Part shown: piece after piece, positions 18,973-25,827 of the stretch
Layout: each line of letters starts with the position of its first letter
Numbering within the stretch: the stretch's first letter is position 1
Origin: Iodobacter violaceini
GTDB taxonomy: Bacteria > Pseudomonadota > Gammaproteobacteria > Burkholderiales > Chitinibacteraceae
Direction: 5' to 3'
DNA length: 64,000 bases
Assembly: GCF_011601265.1 (NCBI RefSeq)
Contig: NZ_JAAOLX010000004.1
Span: forward strand, 186,001-250,000
The notes under the pieces: generated by a model
What the model was told of the DNA's origin: nothing
The model's database searches: none
The model's input: the letters and a program-made list of their open reading frames with translations, nothing else
Made by a program: the position numbers and the translations under genes

Positions 18973-19623
18973 CTAAACCGTCTTGCCGGGTGTAACCACA
19001 CCCATCGAAATAACATACTTTAAAGCTTCATCGACGCTCATATCCAGCTCGATCACGTCGGACTTTTTAACCATAATAAAATAGCCGGAGGTGGGGTTAG
19101 GTGTTGTAGGCACATAAACACTCACATATTCACCATCCAGTACGGCGGCTACTTCCCCTCCCGGCATTCCGGTCATAAAAGCAATCGTCCACGCATCCCC
19201 ATGAGGAAAACGCACAAGCAGCGCCTGACGAAACGCCTGGCCGGAATCAGAAAACAAAGTATCTGAAACCTGCTTCACGCTGCTATAAATTGAACGCACG
19301 ATCGGAATACGGTTAAGAACTTTTTCCCCGACCTGCAATAAACGCAGCCCCAGCACATTGGTCGCAAACACACCAGTCAGCAGTAATACAACGACGGTCA
19401 GAATCACGCCAAAACCAGGAATATGATGCGAGCCCACTAAAAAGGGAAACGATCCCTCTAAAGCCTGCAGCAGCCATGAATCCGGGCGCATTGAAGTAGG
19501 TAATAAAGCACCGATCTGATCCATCGTGCCAATAATCAGCTGCAAGACCCACAGCGTGATGGCCAAAGGCACCCACACTAATAAACCTGTCAGTAAGTAT
19601 TTTTTGAAATGCGTCATCAGCAT
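18973..19623 (-). CDS. DUF502 family inner-membrane protein
   Basis: 216-residue membrane protein of the DUF502 family, function unknown. Two strong helices are visible, near residues 8-30 (LLTGLLVWVPLAITLWVLQLI) and about 58-85 (GFGVILTVVVLLLTGVFATN), followed by a soluble domain with the family features VLNRIPIVRSIYSSVKQVSD and PTTPNPTSGYF. The start could be any of three in-frame ATGs (19638, 19623, 19617); 19623 leaves 7 bases after the fmdB stop. No clear ribosome site is seen, which suggests translational coupling to fmdB. aspS follows after 139 bases. Confidence 0.88.
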   Translation of the reverse strand: MLMTHFKKYLLTGLLVWVPLAITLWVLQLIIGTMDQIGALLPTSMRPDSWLLQALEGSFPFLVGSHHIPGFGVILTVVVLLLTGVFATNVLGLRLLQVGEKVLNRIPIVRSIYSSVKQVSDTLFSDSGQAFRQALLVRFPHGDAWTIAFMTGMPGGEVAAVLDGEYVSVYVPTTPNPTSGYFIMVKKSDVIELDMSVDEALKYVISMGVVTPGKTV

Positions 19624-19630
19624 GGATTTA

Positions 19631-19843
19631 TTAAGCATCCGCGGGCGATTTAGACGAAGGTCCACCTTTAAAATCGGTCACATACCAACCATTGCCTTTC
19701 AATTGAAAGCCAGCCGCAGTCAGCTGCTTTTCATAAGAGGATGCATGGCAGGCAGGGCACACGGTAAGCGTGTCATCCGACATCTTCTGAATATGCTCGT
19801 CAGAATGACCGCAAGCAGCACAGCGATAAGCATAAATAGGCAT
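19631..19843 (-). CDS. FmdB family zinc-ribbon protein
   Basis: 70-residue protein beginning MPIYAYRCAACGHSDEHIQK with a second CxxC (VCPACHASSYEKQL), giving the four-cysteine zinc ribbon of the FmdB/CxxC_CxxC_SSSS family. The C-terminal tail is rich in Gly/Ser/Lys, as usual for the family. Some members are suggested regulators of amidase or formamidase genes, but function is generally unknown. The start at 19843 gives the canonical MPIYxYRC opening. First gene of the fmdB-DUF502-aspS run. Confidence 0.9.
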   Translation of the reverse strand: MPIYAYRCAACGHSDEHIQKMSDDTLTVCPACHASSYEKQLTAAGFQLKGNGWYVTDFKGGPSSKSPADA

Positions 19844-19952
19844 TACGTGTAAGCTCACACAAAAAACACGGATTATACCGCGTATAGGCACACTGATCGA
19901 ACCCACAGAGGCGGAGAAAGCATAAAAATTTTCACCACAGGCGCTCTTAAGG

Positions 19953-20633
19953 CTACAGATCAGCCCAGCGGCGTAATAAATTGTGATAGGTGCCTGTCAG
20001 CTGAGTGGCAATATCGTGCGATCCGCCCTGCTGACGCAACTGGCGGATTGAGGTATCCAGATCAAACAATACCGCCCGCTCGCCTACATCCCTCACCATG
20101 CTTTGAATCCACATAAATGAAGCCAGCCGCGCACCACGGGTAACAGGCTCCACCCGGTGCAGACTGGTGGACGGATATAAAATCATATCGCCCGCAGCCA
20201 GCTTTACCTCATGCACACCGTAAGTATCTTCGATCACCAGCTCGCCGCCGTCGTAATCCTCTGGCTCAGCAAAAAACAGCGTGGCCGATAAATCCGCACG
20301 GATACGCTCTTGCGTGCCAAAAATCCCCTGCACGGCATTATCAATATGATTGCCTAAATCCATGCTGTTTTCGTAACGGTTAAATTGTGGCGGCATCACG
20401 TAGCCGGGCAGTGCGGCTGAAAAAAACATCTCATTGGCATTGAGCGCCTTCAAAATAATCGCCCCCAGCTCTTTTGCCACCGGGCTGTCTTTTGCCAGCT
20501 GCTCATTGCGTTTCACCGACACAGACAGCGAGCCCGAAGTCATTTTGCCATCCTGCCACTGAGCAGCTTCCAGCCGCTCCCGGCAATAAGCCACAGTCTG
20601 CGCATCCAGCACCTGGGGTATATGCAACAACAT
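19953..20633 (-). CDS. piuC: PKHD-type Fe(II)/2-oxoglutarate hydroxylase, PiuC/YbiX family
   Basis: 226-residue cytosolic oxygenase, exactly the usual family length. The iron ligands are visible: the HxD pair in NHIDNAVQG (about 96-98) and the distal His in TSLHRVEPVTRGAR (about 159), with the 2-oxoglutarate-binding Arg 10 residues later. The ATG at 20633 follows an AAGGA site. PiuC proteins are iron-regulated and typically sit next to a Fiu/PiuA-type siderophore receptor, as here. The receptor gene is upstream on the same strand, with a terminator hairpin between them. The physiological substrate is unknown; siderophore modification is the common proposal. Confidence 0.92.
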   Translation of the reverse strand: MLLHIPQVLDAQTVAYCRERLEAAQWQDGKMTSGSLSVSVKRNEQLAKDSPVAKELGAIILKALNANEMFFSAALPGYVMPPQFNRYENSMDLGNHIDNAVQGIFGTQERIRADLSATLFFAEPEDYDGGELVIEDTYGVHEVKLAAGDMILYPSTSLHRVEPVTRGARLASFMWIQSMVRDVGERAVLFDLDTSIRQLRQQGGSHDIATQLTGTYHNLLRRWADL

Positions 20634-20662
20634 AATCAAATCCTTTCAATCACAAATAAAAC

Positions 20663-20696
20663 GCAAAAACCGCCACGGATTCACCGTGGCGGTTGT
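20663..20696 (-). terminator. Terminator after the siderophore receptor gene
   Basis: On the minus strand a near-perfect stem (ACCGCCACGG / CCGTGGCGGT) is followed by TTTTTGC. It sits between the receptor stop (20741) and the piuC start (20633), so piuC is expressed by read-through or from its own unseen promoter. Confidence 0.8.
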
Positions 20697-20740
20697 GAGT
20701 AGCGCAGATTAAAGCTCAACCTGAGCGGACAGCCTGACTA

Positions 20741-22981
20741 TTAAAAACGATAGCTTGCCGATACGCGTGCTGTGCGGCCCGTACCTGGCACTGCAAAGCC
20801 AGCATACAAGCTTTCAAAGTGATCGGTATCAAACAGATTATTTACATTCAGTTGTACACTGTAATCACGCAGACGCCATTCCGCCATCGCATCCCAGCGG
20901 ATATATGCAGGCAGGTTTACCGTGTTGGTATTACTGGTATAACGCTTATCCATCGCATTGAAACCACCACCCACTTTCCAATTACTATTGAGCTGGTAAG
21001 TGGACCACAGATTACCTGTATAACGCGGCGCATTTTCTGCATAATTGCCTTCAACTGATTTAGGCTTAGTCACCTCATCAATGCGCGGATTCATCAATGC
21101 AATACCAGCAAAAACTTGCCAATCTGCGGTGATACGCCCAGCACCTTCAAGCTCAATACCATCAGTATGGCGACGGCCAGATAATACATTTGGCTTATTC
21201 ACGCCAACTTCGATATCAGTCTGACGCTCATTGGTTTTTTCGGTACGGAAAATCGCTGTGCGCAGGCTTAAATCACCATCCAGCAACGTCCATTTCGCAC
21301 CGATTTCCATATTGCGGTTTTTTTCTGGGTCAAGGTTTTCATTCTTTGGATCTGTTGAATAGGCTTCAGCAGATGGATTAAATGAAGTGCCATAAGAAGC
21401 ATAATAAGACTGATTCGCTGTTGGCTGATAAATCACACCTGTACGCCAGCTCCAGATATTGTCGGTTCGGCCAGCATCAGGAGATGGGGCGGCTGCGGTG
21501 AATGATTTATTCTCTGTCTGGGCTTTAAAGTGATCAAAGCGAGCTCCCGCAAGCACCTTCCATTGCGGCGTCAGCTCAATCAAATCTTGCGCATAAAATG
21601 CCATCGTATCCGCTGTCGAATCAGCTGTTGCAAATTTTACAGGAGCGAGACAAGCCTCATGACTACCAGAAGTTGGATTGCCAACAGTGGTAGACGGTAA
21701 ACAATTACCCCCCTTTGCATCAAGCTGAGTTCGCCCTGTGCTCAGCAAATTTTCACGAGTGAACTCTACTCCGGCTAAAACATTGTGACGCACAGTACCG
21801 GTTTCAAAATCCCACAACAGGTCAGTCACATTGGAATAAATCGCCTGCTCACGCATCCGCAATTTACGCCCACGAGTGATCACCGTATTTTCGTTCAGCA
21901 CTTCGTTTTCAGCAAAAGCAAGCCCCGGCGCACTTGCACGCAGATCCAGCTCATACAAGCCTATACGCGTTGAATTTTTCAGCAGCATATTGGCATTTAA
22001 ACGATGCTGAAGATTAAAGCTGAACACATCCGTTTCAGTGACTTCCGAATCAAAATCTTTTAAACCGTAAAACTTATCCGCATACGGGATAGGCTGATCA
22101 GAACCACTAATACTATCGCGATAATAACCCTTCATCCCTTTGATTTCTTCTTGCTTGCCATTAGCGGCAGCACGGTAATAGGGCACACCATAATCCGGCA
22201 CATTGTCTTCCTGGTAATGCATATAAGACAAGGTCACTTCTGTTTGCTCACCCAGGCCAAATGCCACGGACGGCGCAAAGCCCCAGCGGTTCATTTCCGC
22301 ACCTTCACGGGTACTGCCGGACTTTTGGCCCATCACGTTCACACGAAACGCTGCATTATCTTCAAGGCTGCGGTTTAAATCGGCTTCAGCACGGTAGTAA
22401 TTTGCGGTACCTGCGGAAGCTGTAAATTGATTCAAATCGCCACGAAATGGCGTTTTGCTGACTTGATTGATAATACCGCCCGTTGAACCACGGCCATAAA
22501 TCATCGAAGCCGGGCCACGCAGCACTTCTACCGTGTCGGTATTAAAAGTATCGCGGTTGTATTGCGCTGCATCACGGAAGTTATCTAAATACAAATCGTT
22601 AGACGCACCAAAACCACGCACGCGAACGCCATCGCCACTGCTACCGCCTTCTGATGCATTAAACGTAATACCCACAGCATTACGCAACGCTTCTTTCAGA
22701 GAGTTACTATCCTGATCAGCCATCAACAGCTTGGTAATGCTGGTCGTGGACTGCGGAATATCGCGCGCAGCCTGAGGCGTGCGGCCTACACGGGTTACGG
22801 GCGCGTTGTAGGTTTTATCGGTGTCTTTTGTGTTTTTAACATCGGCCTTTACTTCAACCGGTGCGAGCTTCACTTCGTCAATCGGTGCGGCATTTGCGCT
22901 CATCGCGCCAAATAATGCTGCGACCGCCGGCAGTTTAGCCAGGTGGCGAATGGCCGATTTAGGCTTGTGTATCTCTCTCAT
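20741..22981 (-). CDS. TonB-dependent siderophore receptor (Fiu/PiuA-like)
   Basis: 746-residue outer-membrane receptor for ferric siderophores. A signal peptide ends near SANAAPIDE. A TonB box-like stretch follows (VKLAPVEVKA), then the plug domain with RDIPQSTTSITKLLMADQ and VRGFGASNDLYLDNFRD, and the 22-strand barrel ending in the canonical terminal aromatic (SASYRF). The plug phrase VEVLRGPASMIYGRGSTGGIINQVSK is the TIGR01783 siderophore receptor signature. Adjacent piuC suggests the catecholate-type Fiu/PiuA group. It follows tonB-exbB-exbD on the same strand, separated by a terminator. The actual ligand cannot be read from sequence. Confidence 0.93.
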   Translation of the reverse strand: MREIHKPKSAIRHLAKLPAVAALFGAMSANAAPIDEVKLAPVEVKADVKNTKDTDKTYNAPVTRVGRTPQAARDIPQSTTSITKLLMADQDSNSLKEALRNAVGITFNASEGGSSGDGVRVRGFGASNDLYLDNFRDAAQYNRDTFNTDTVEVLRGPASMIYGRGSTGGIINQVSKTPFRGDLNQFTASAGTANYYRAEADLNRSLEDNAAFRVNVMGQKSGSTREGAEMNRWGFAPSVAFGLGEQTEVTLSYMHYQEDNVPDYGVPYYRAAANGKQEEIKGMKGYYRDSISGSDQPIPYADKFYGLKDFDSEVTETDVFSFNLQHRLNANMLLKNSTRIGLYELDLRASAPGLAFAENEVLNENTVITRGRKLRMREQAIYSNVTDLLWDFETGTVRHNVLAGVEFTRENLLSTGRTQLDAKGGNCLPSTTVGNPTSGSHEACLAPVKFATADSTADTMAFYAQDLIELTPQWKVLAGARFDHFKAQTENKSFTAAAPSPDAGRTDNIWSWRTGVIYQPTANQSYYASYGTSFNPSAEAYSTDPKNENLDPEKNRNMEIGAKWTLLDGDLSLRTAIFRTEKTNERQTDIEVGVNKPNVLSGRRHTDGIELEGAGRITADWQVFAGIALMNPRIDEVTKPKSVEGNYAENAPRYTGNLWSTYQLNSNWKVGGGFNAMDKRYTSNTNTVNLPAYIRWDAMAEWRLRDYSVQLNVNNLFDTDHFESLYAGFAVPGTGRTARVSASYRF

Positions 22982-23007
22982 GGGTAGGTCTTCTATTTTT
23001 TTGAGTC

Positions 23008-23037
23008 AAAAAAAACGAAGGTCATCTGACCTTCGTC
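23008..23037 (-). terminator. Terminator between exbD and the siderophore receptor
   Basis: Minus-strand stem ACGAAGGTC / GACCTTCGT with a 4-base loop followed by eight T residues. It fills most of the 83-base spacer between exbD and the receptor start, so receptor transcription may depend on read-through. Confidence 0.88.
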
Positions 23038-23064
23038 CGGTAAAACGATCAGTCTTATGCTTTA

Positions 23065-23475
23065 TCAGTTACCGTCTGTCAGCAGGCCAATTTTTGTTAA
23101 ACCTGCCTGCCTTGCTGCCGACATGGTTTGTGCAATCAGCTCGTAGCGCACGCTTTTGTCCGCCAGCAAATGCAGCTCGGTCTGTGCATCTTTCGCCACG
23201 GCGGTTGCAAATCGAAGCGGTAATTCATCGGCGCGAACAGGTGTTTTTTCCCATTCAATCTGCCCGCTTGCCGTCAGCGTAACCCTCAGCACCGCAGGCG
23301 GTGTCTGGGTGACTTCTGCCTTAGCCTTAGGTAAATCAACCCGAATGGAATGCGTCATCACTGGCGCGGTGACAATAAACACCACCAGAAGCACCAACAT
23401 CACATCAACAAGCGGTGTTGTATTGATTTCAGACATCGGCGCGTTATCGCTTTGATCAAAGCCTCCAAAAGCCAT
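23065..23475 (-). CDS. exbD: Biopolymer transport protein ExbD (TonB system 1)
   Basis: 136-residue stator component of the TonB motor. It has a single N-terminal membrane helix (about residues 18-40, TTPLVDVMLVLLVVFIVTAPVM) containing the essential proton-path Asp in LVDVMLVLL (about residue 24), followed by a periplasmic domain. The ribosome site AAGGT lies upstream and the start is 2 bases after the exbB stop, so the genes are cotranscribed. It harnesses the proton gradient with ExbB to energise TonB for the neighbouring siderophore receptor. Confidence 0.95.
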   Translation of the reverse strand: MAFGGFDQSDNAPMSEINTTPLVDVMLVLLVVFIVTAPVMTHSIRVDLPKAKAEVTQTPPAVLRVTLTASGQIEWEKTPVRADELPLRFATAVAKDAQTELHLLADKSVRYELIAQTMSAARQAGLTKIGLLTDGN

Positions 23476-23477
23476 GC

Positions 23478-24155
23478 TTATTTACCTTCTTTTTCTACTG
23501 CGGCAGCCGTTAAAAGCTGAGCATGCAAATCATGCGCAAAGCCATCCAGGCCCTGAGCAATTACCCGGTTAGCCCGCACAAAGGCGTTGTAAGCCACCAC
23601 CGCAGGAATCGCCACGGCTAAACCTGCCGCGGTTGCCACCAGGGCTTCGCCGATAGGCCCTGCCACCGTTGCCAGCGATGCATCGCCCTTTGTTGCAATG
23701 GCCACCAGCGCGTGATAAATCCCCCACACCGTGCCAAACAAACCCACAAACGGAGACACCGAGCCCACCGTTGCCAGCCATGACAAGCCCAGCTCCAGAC
23801 GTGCGTTTTCTTGGCTTAAGCGGGTACGTAATGTGCGGACCAGATAATCATCTAAAGACACAGCCAAACCCAAGCCCTTGCCTGCATTGCTGCGGTAATG
23901 TGCCAAACCTTCCCAGCCGGCACGGGCCAGCTTGGCCTCAGGCGCAATCGCATGGGCAGTCAGGCTGGTGGCCTCATTCCAATCTGATGCTTTCCAGAAA
24001 CTGGCTAAAAAACGGGTTTGCCCGCGTTTAATGCGTAAAAGCAGGCTGCTGCGCAATAAAATAAGGCACCAGCTCACCACCGACATAGTCAGCAGCAGTA
24101 CAAAAACCGACACCAGAACAGGGTCACCCGAATGCCAAATTAACGCTAAATCCAT
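23478..24155 (-). CDS. exbB: Biopolymer transport protein ExbB (TonB system 1)
   Basis: 225-residue MotA/TolQ/ExbB-type proton channel subunit. It has three membrane helices: near 12-35, and two in the C-terminal half containing LSWLATVGSVSPFVGLFGTVWGIYHALVAI and VAGPIGEALVATAAGLAVAIPAVVAYNAF, both family signatures. The start has a good GAGG site. It sits 12 bases downstream of tonB and 2 bases upstream of exbD in an iron-regulated operon. Confidence 0.95.
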   Translation of the reverse strand: MDLALIWHSGDPVLVSVFVLLLTMSVVSWCLILLRSSLLLRIKRGQTRFLASFWKASDWNEATSLTAHAIAPEAKLARAGWEGLAHYRSNAGKGLGLAVSLDDYLVRTLRTRLSQENARLELGLSWLATVGSVSPFVGLFGTVWGIYHALVAIATKGDASLATVAGPIGEALVATAAGLAVAIPAVVAYNAFVRANRVIAQGLDGFAHDLHAQLLTAAAVEKEGK

Positions 24156-24167
24156 TACAAACCTCTT

Positions 24168-24839
24168 TTAAATTACAAAATCCACAGGAACCATGGCACT
24201 CATTACAACCGGATTATCACCACGGCGGCCCGGCACAAACTTCCAGCGCTCAACCGCTTTTTTAGCGGCATCATCCAGGCGGCGATAACCGCTGCTGCGC
24301 GCTAATTCAACCTCAATAGGCAGGCCAGACTCACTAACCTTCACCCTGAGCATCACCCGCCCCTTTTCACCCAGGGCCATCGATTGAGCCGGGTAGGAAG
24401 GACGAGGGTTTGCGAGATAGCTGGTATTAAACAATGGGGGTGTTTCAACAGGTACTTCATCCGAAACCTGCTTGCTGTTTTTACTGCCCGCCATGGCCGG
24501 CGCAGGCACAGCCTCTGCGGGCGCTGCCGTTTGCGCAGCGGCAGCCATCTGCCCGGCTGCTGGCTGCTCAGGTGCTTTTATCATTTCGGGGGTTTTACTC
24601 ACCGCCTTAGCAAGCACTGGCTTTGCTGTTTGTGGCTTGATTACAGGGCGGGGTTTGGCCTGGGGTTTACTTTCAGGCTGCTTAACAACGTCCTCCCCCA
24701 TAGGAATGGGCGCAGGCGCAAGCAGCATGAGCACCTGCTTCGGCTTTGCAGGCTGCACTGACATCGTCGTTAAGCCATAAAGCAGAGCAGAGTGGCCAAG
24801 TAAAGCCACCGCAACAATGAGAGTTCTATTGATAATCAT
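24168..24839 (-). CDS. tonB: Energy transducer TonB (system 1)
   Basis: 223-residue inner-membrane-anchored protein spanning the periplasm. The N-terminal helix (about residues 4-25, RTLIVAVALLGHSALLYGL) carries the conserved His of the SxxxH-type anchor. A Pro/Lys/Ala-rich linker (about 35-125) and the C-terminal TonB domain (SYPAQSMALGEKGRVMLRVKVSESG through the end) follow. I chose ATG 24839; a GTG two codons earlier is possible. The start codon lies inside a near-perfect Fur-type palindrome, so iron repression is likely. First gene of tonB-exbB-exbD. Confidence 0.93.
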   Translation of the reverse strand: MIINRTLIVAVALLGHSALLYGLTTMSVQPAKPKQVLMLLAPAPIPMGEDVVKQPESKPQAKPRPVIKPQTAKPVLAKAVSKTPEMIKAPEQPAAGQMAAAAQTAAPAEAVPAPAMAGSKNSKQVSDEVPVETPPLFNTSYLANPRPSYPAQSMALGEKGRVMLRVKVSESGLPIEVELARSSGYRRLDDAAKKAVERWKFVPGRRGDNPVVMSAMVPVDFVI

Positions 24840-24844
24840 TCTCA
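24830..24844. promoter_or_regulatory. Fur box overlapping the tonB start codon
   Basis: TGATAAT-C-ATTCTCA matches the 7-1-7 Fur core (TGATAAT-C-ATTATCA) at 14 of 15 positions. It covers the tonB ATG. A second degenerate palindromic stretch (GAGAACAATTCTTC) begins about 12 bases further upstream and may be an accessory site. Confidence 0.7.
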
Positions 24845-25102
24845 CACTTTAAACGAGAACAATTCTTCTTTCAAGTAATATTTACATTTCCGCACCGCAC
24901 AAAAAGCCTGTCTGGCAGCGCACTTTGCACTGTTTTCAAGCCCCGGAGCTTTAGTGACTGTTGCCATATTCAGCAGCAATACTTCAGACGATAGCCATGA
25001 ATGAAACATCAGCAGACTCAAGGCATTTGCAGACGAATACCTTAATACCTTACATTGTGGGTGACCCAGCGATTTATCAGCCCTTTCAGAAAAGACCCAC
25101 CG

Positions 25103-25726
25103 ATGACAATCTCAACTGTATTTAATGGCGCAGCCCTGTCTGCCAGCCTGATCATGGCCATTGGCGCACAAAACACCTTTGTATTAAGGCAGGGCTTAAC
25201 CAGGCAACACATCTTTCTGACCGCACTGATTTGCTCTCTTTGCGATTTAGTTCTGATGTCGATTGGTGTGGCGGGCATGGGGCATGCGCTCAACACCATG
25301 CCTGATTTGCAGCGCTGGATGGCGATTTTTGGCACTGTTTTTGTACTTTGGTACGGCTTCAATGCTTTTAAGAAAGCGCTGCACCCCGACGTTCTGGGAG
25401 ACGATCATCGTGAACGCGCTTTTGTCACACCGGGCAAAGTAATCCTGGCGGGACTGGCTTTTTCTCTGCTCAACCCTCACGCCCTGCTCGACACGGTGGT
25501 TCTGGTCGGCTCGATTGGCGCACAACAAGCCCCAGCCGAACGCCCGCTCTTTGTACTGGGGGCGGTTGGATTTTCATTTGTCTGGTTTTTTTCGCTCGCT
25601 TATGGCTCCAGCAAGCTCAGCCACCTGTTTAATAAGCCATTGGCGTGGCGGATTCTGGATATTCTGATTGGCTTTATGATGCTGGCGATTGCCGTTTCCC
25701 TGATCAAAATGGCAGGCTTTTTTTAG
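25103..25726 (+). CDS. LysE/ArgO family amino-acid exporter
   Basis: 207-residue inner-membrane protein with about six helices, matching the LysE/ArgO group that exports lysine or arginine. Diagnostic segments are GAALSASLIMAIGAQNTFVLRQGL at the start, CSLCDLVLMSIGVAGMG, and GLAFSLLNPHALLDTVVLVGSIG, the last being close to ArgO/LysE rather than RhtB. The ATG at 25103 gives the family N-terminus; its ribosome site is weak. It is divergent from tonB across a 263-base spacer in which I see no recognisable LysG/ArgP site, and its stop is followed by a bidirectional hairpin. Confidence 0.88.
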   Translation: MTISTVFNGAALSASLIMAIGAQNTFVLRQGLTRQHIFLTALICSLCDLVLMSIGVAGMGHALNTMPDLQRWMAIFGTVFVLWYGFNAFKKALHPDVLGDDHRERAFVTPGKVILAGLAFSLLNPHALLDTVVLVGSIGAQQAPAERPLFVLGAVGFSFVWFFSLAYGSSKLSHLFNKPLAWRILDILIGFMMLAIAVSLIKMAGFF

Positions 25727-25733
25727 TTACAGA

Positions 25734-25764
25734 AAAGGGCTGCTTAAAAAATAAGCAGCCCGCC
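25734..25764. terminator. Bidirectional terminator between lysE-like and GGDEF genes
   Basis: GGGCTGCTTA pairs perfectly with TAAGCAGCCC. On the minus strand it is followed by CCCTTTTCTG; on the plus strand the T-run is missing. It lies between two convergent genes. Confidence 0.65.
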
Positions 25765-25827
25765 TCTGTCCTTAGCAGATCAATGTCTTAGATGACTTAT
25801 CCACAATTCACACACGCCGCTATCCCC

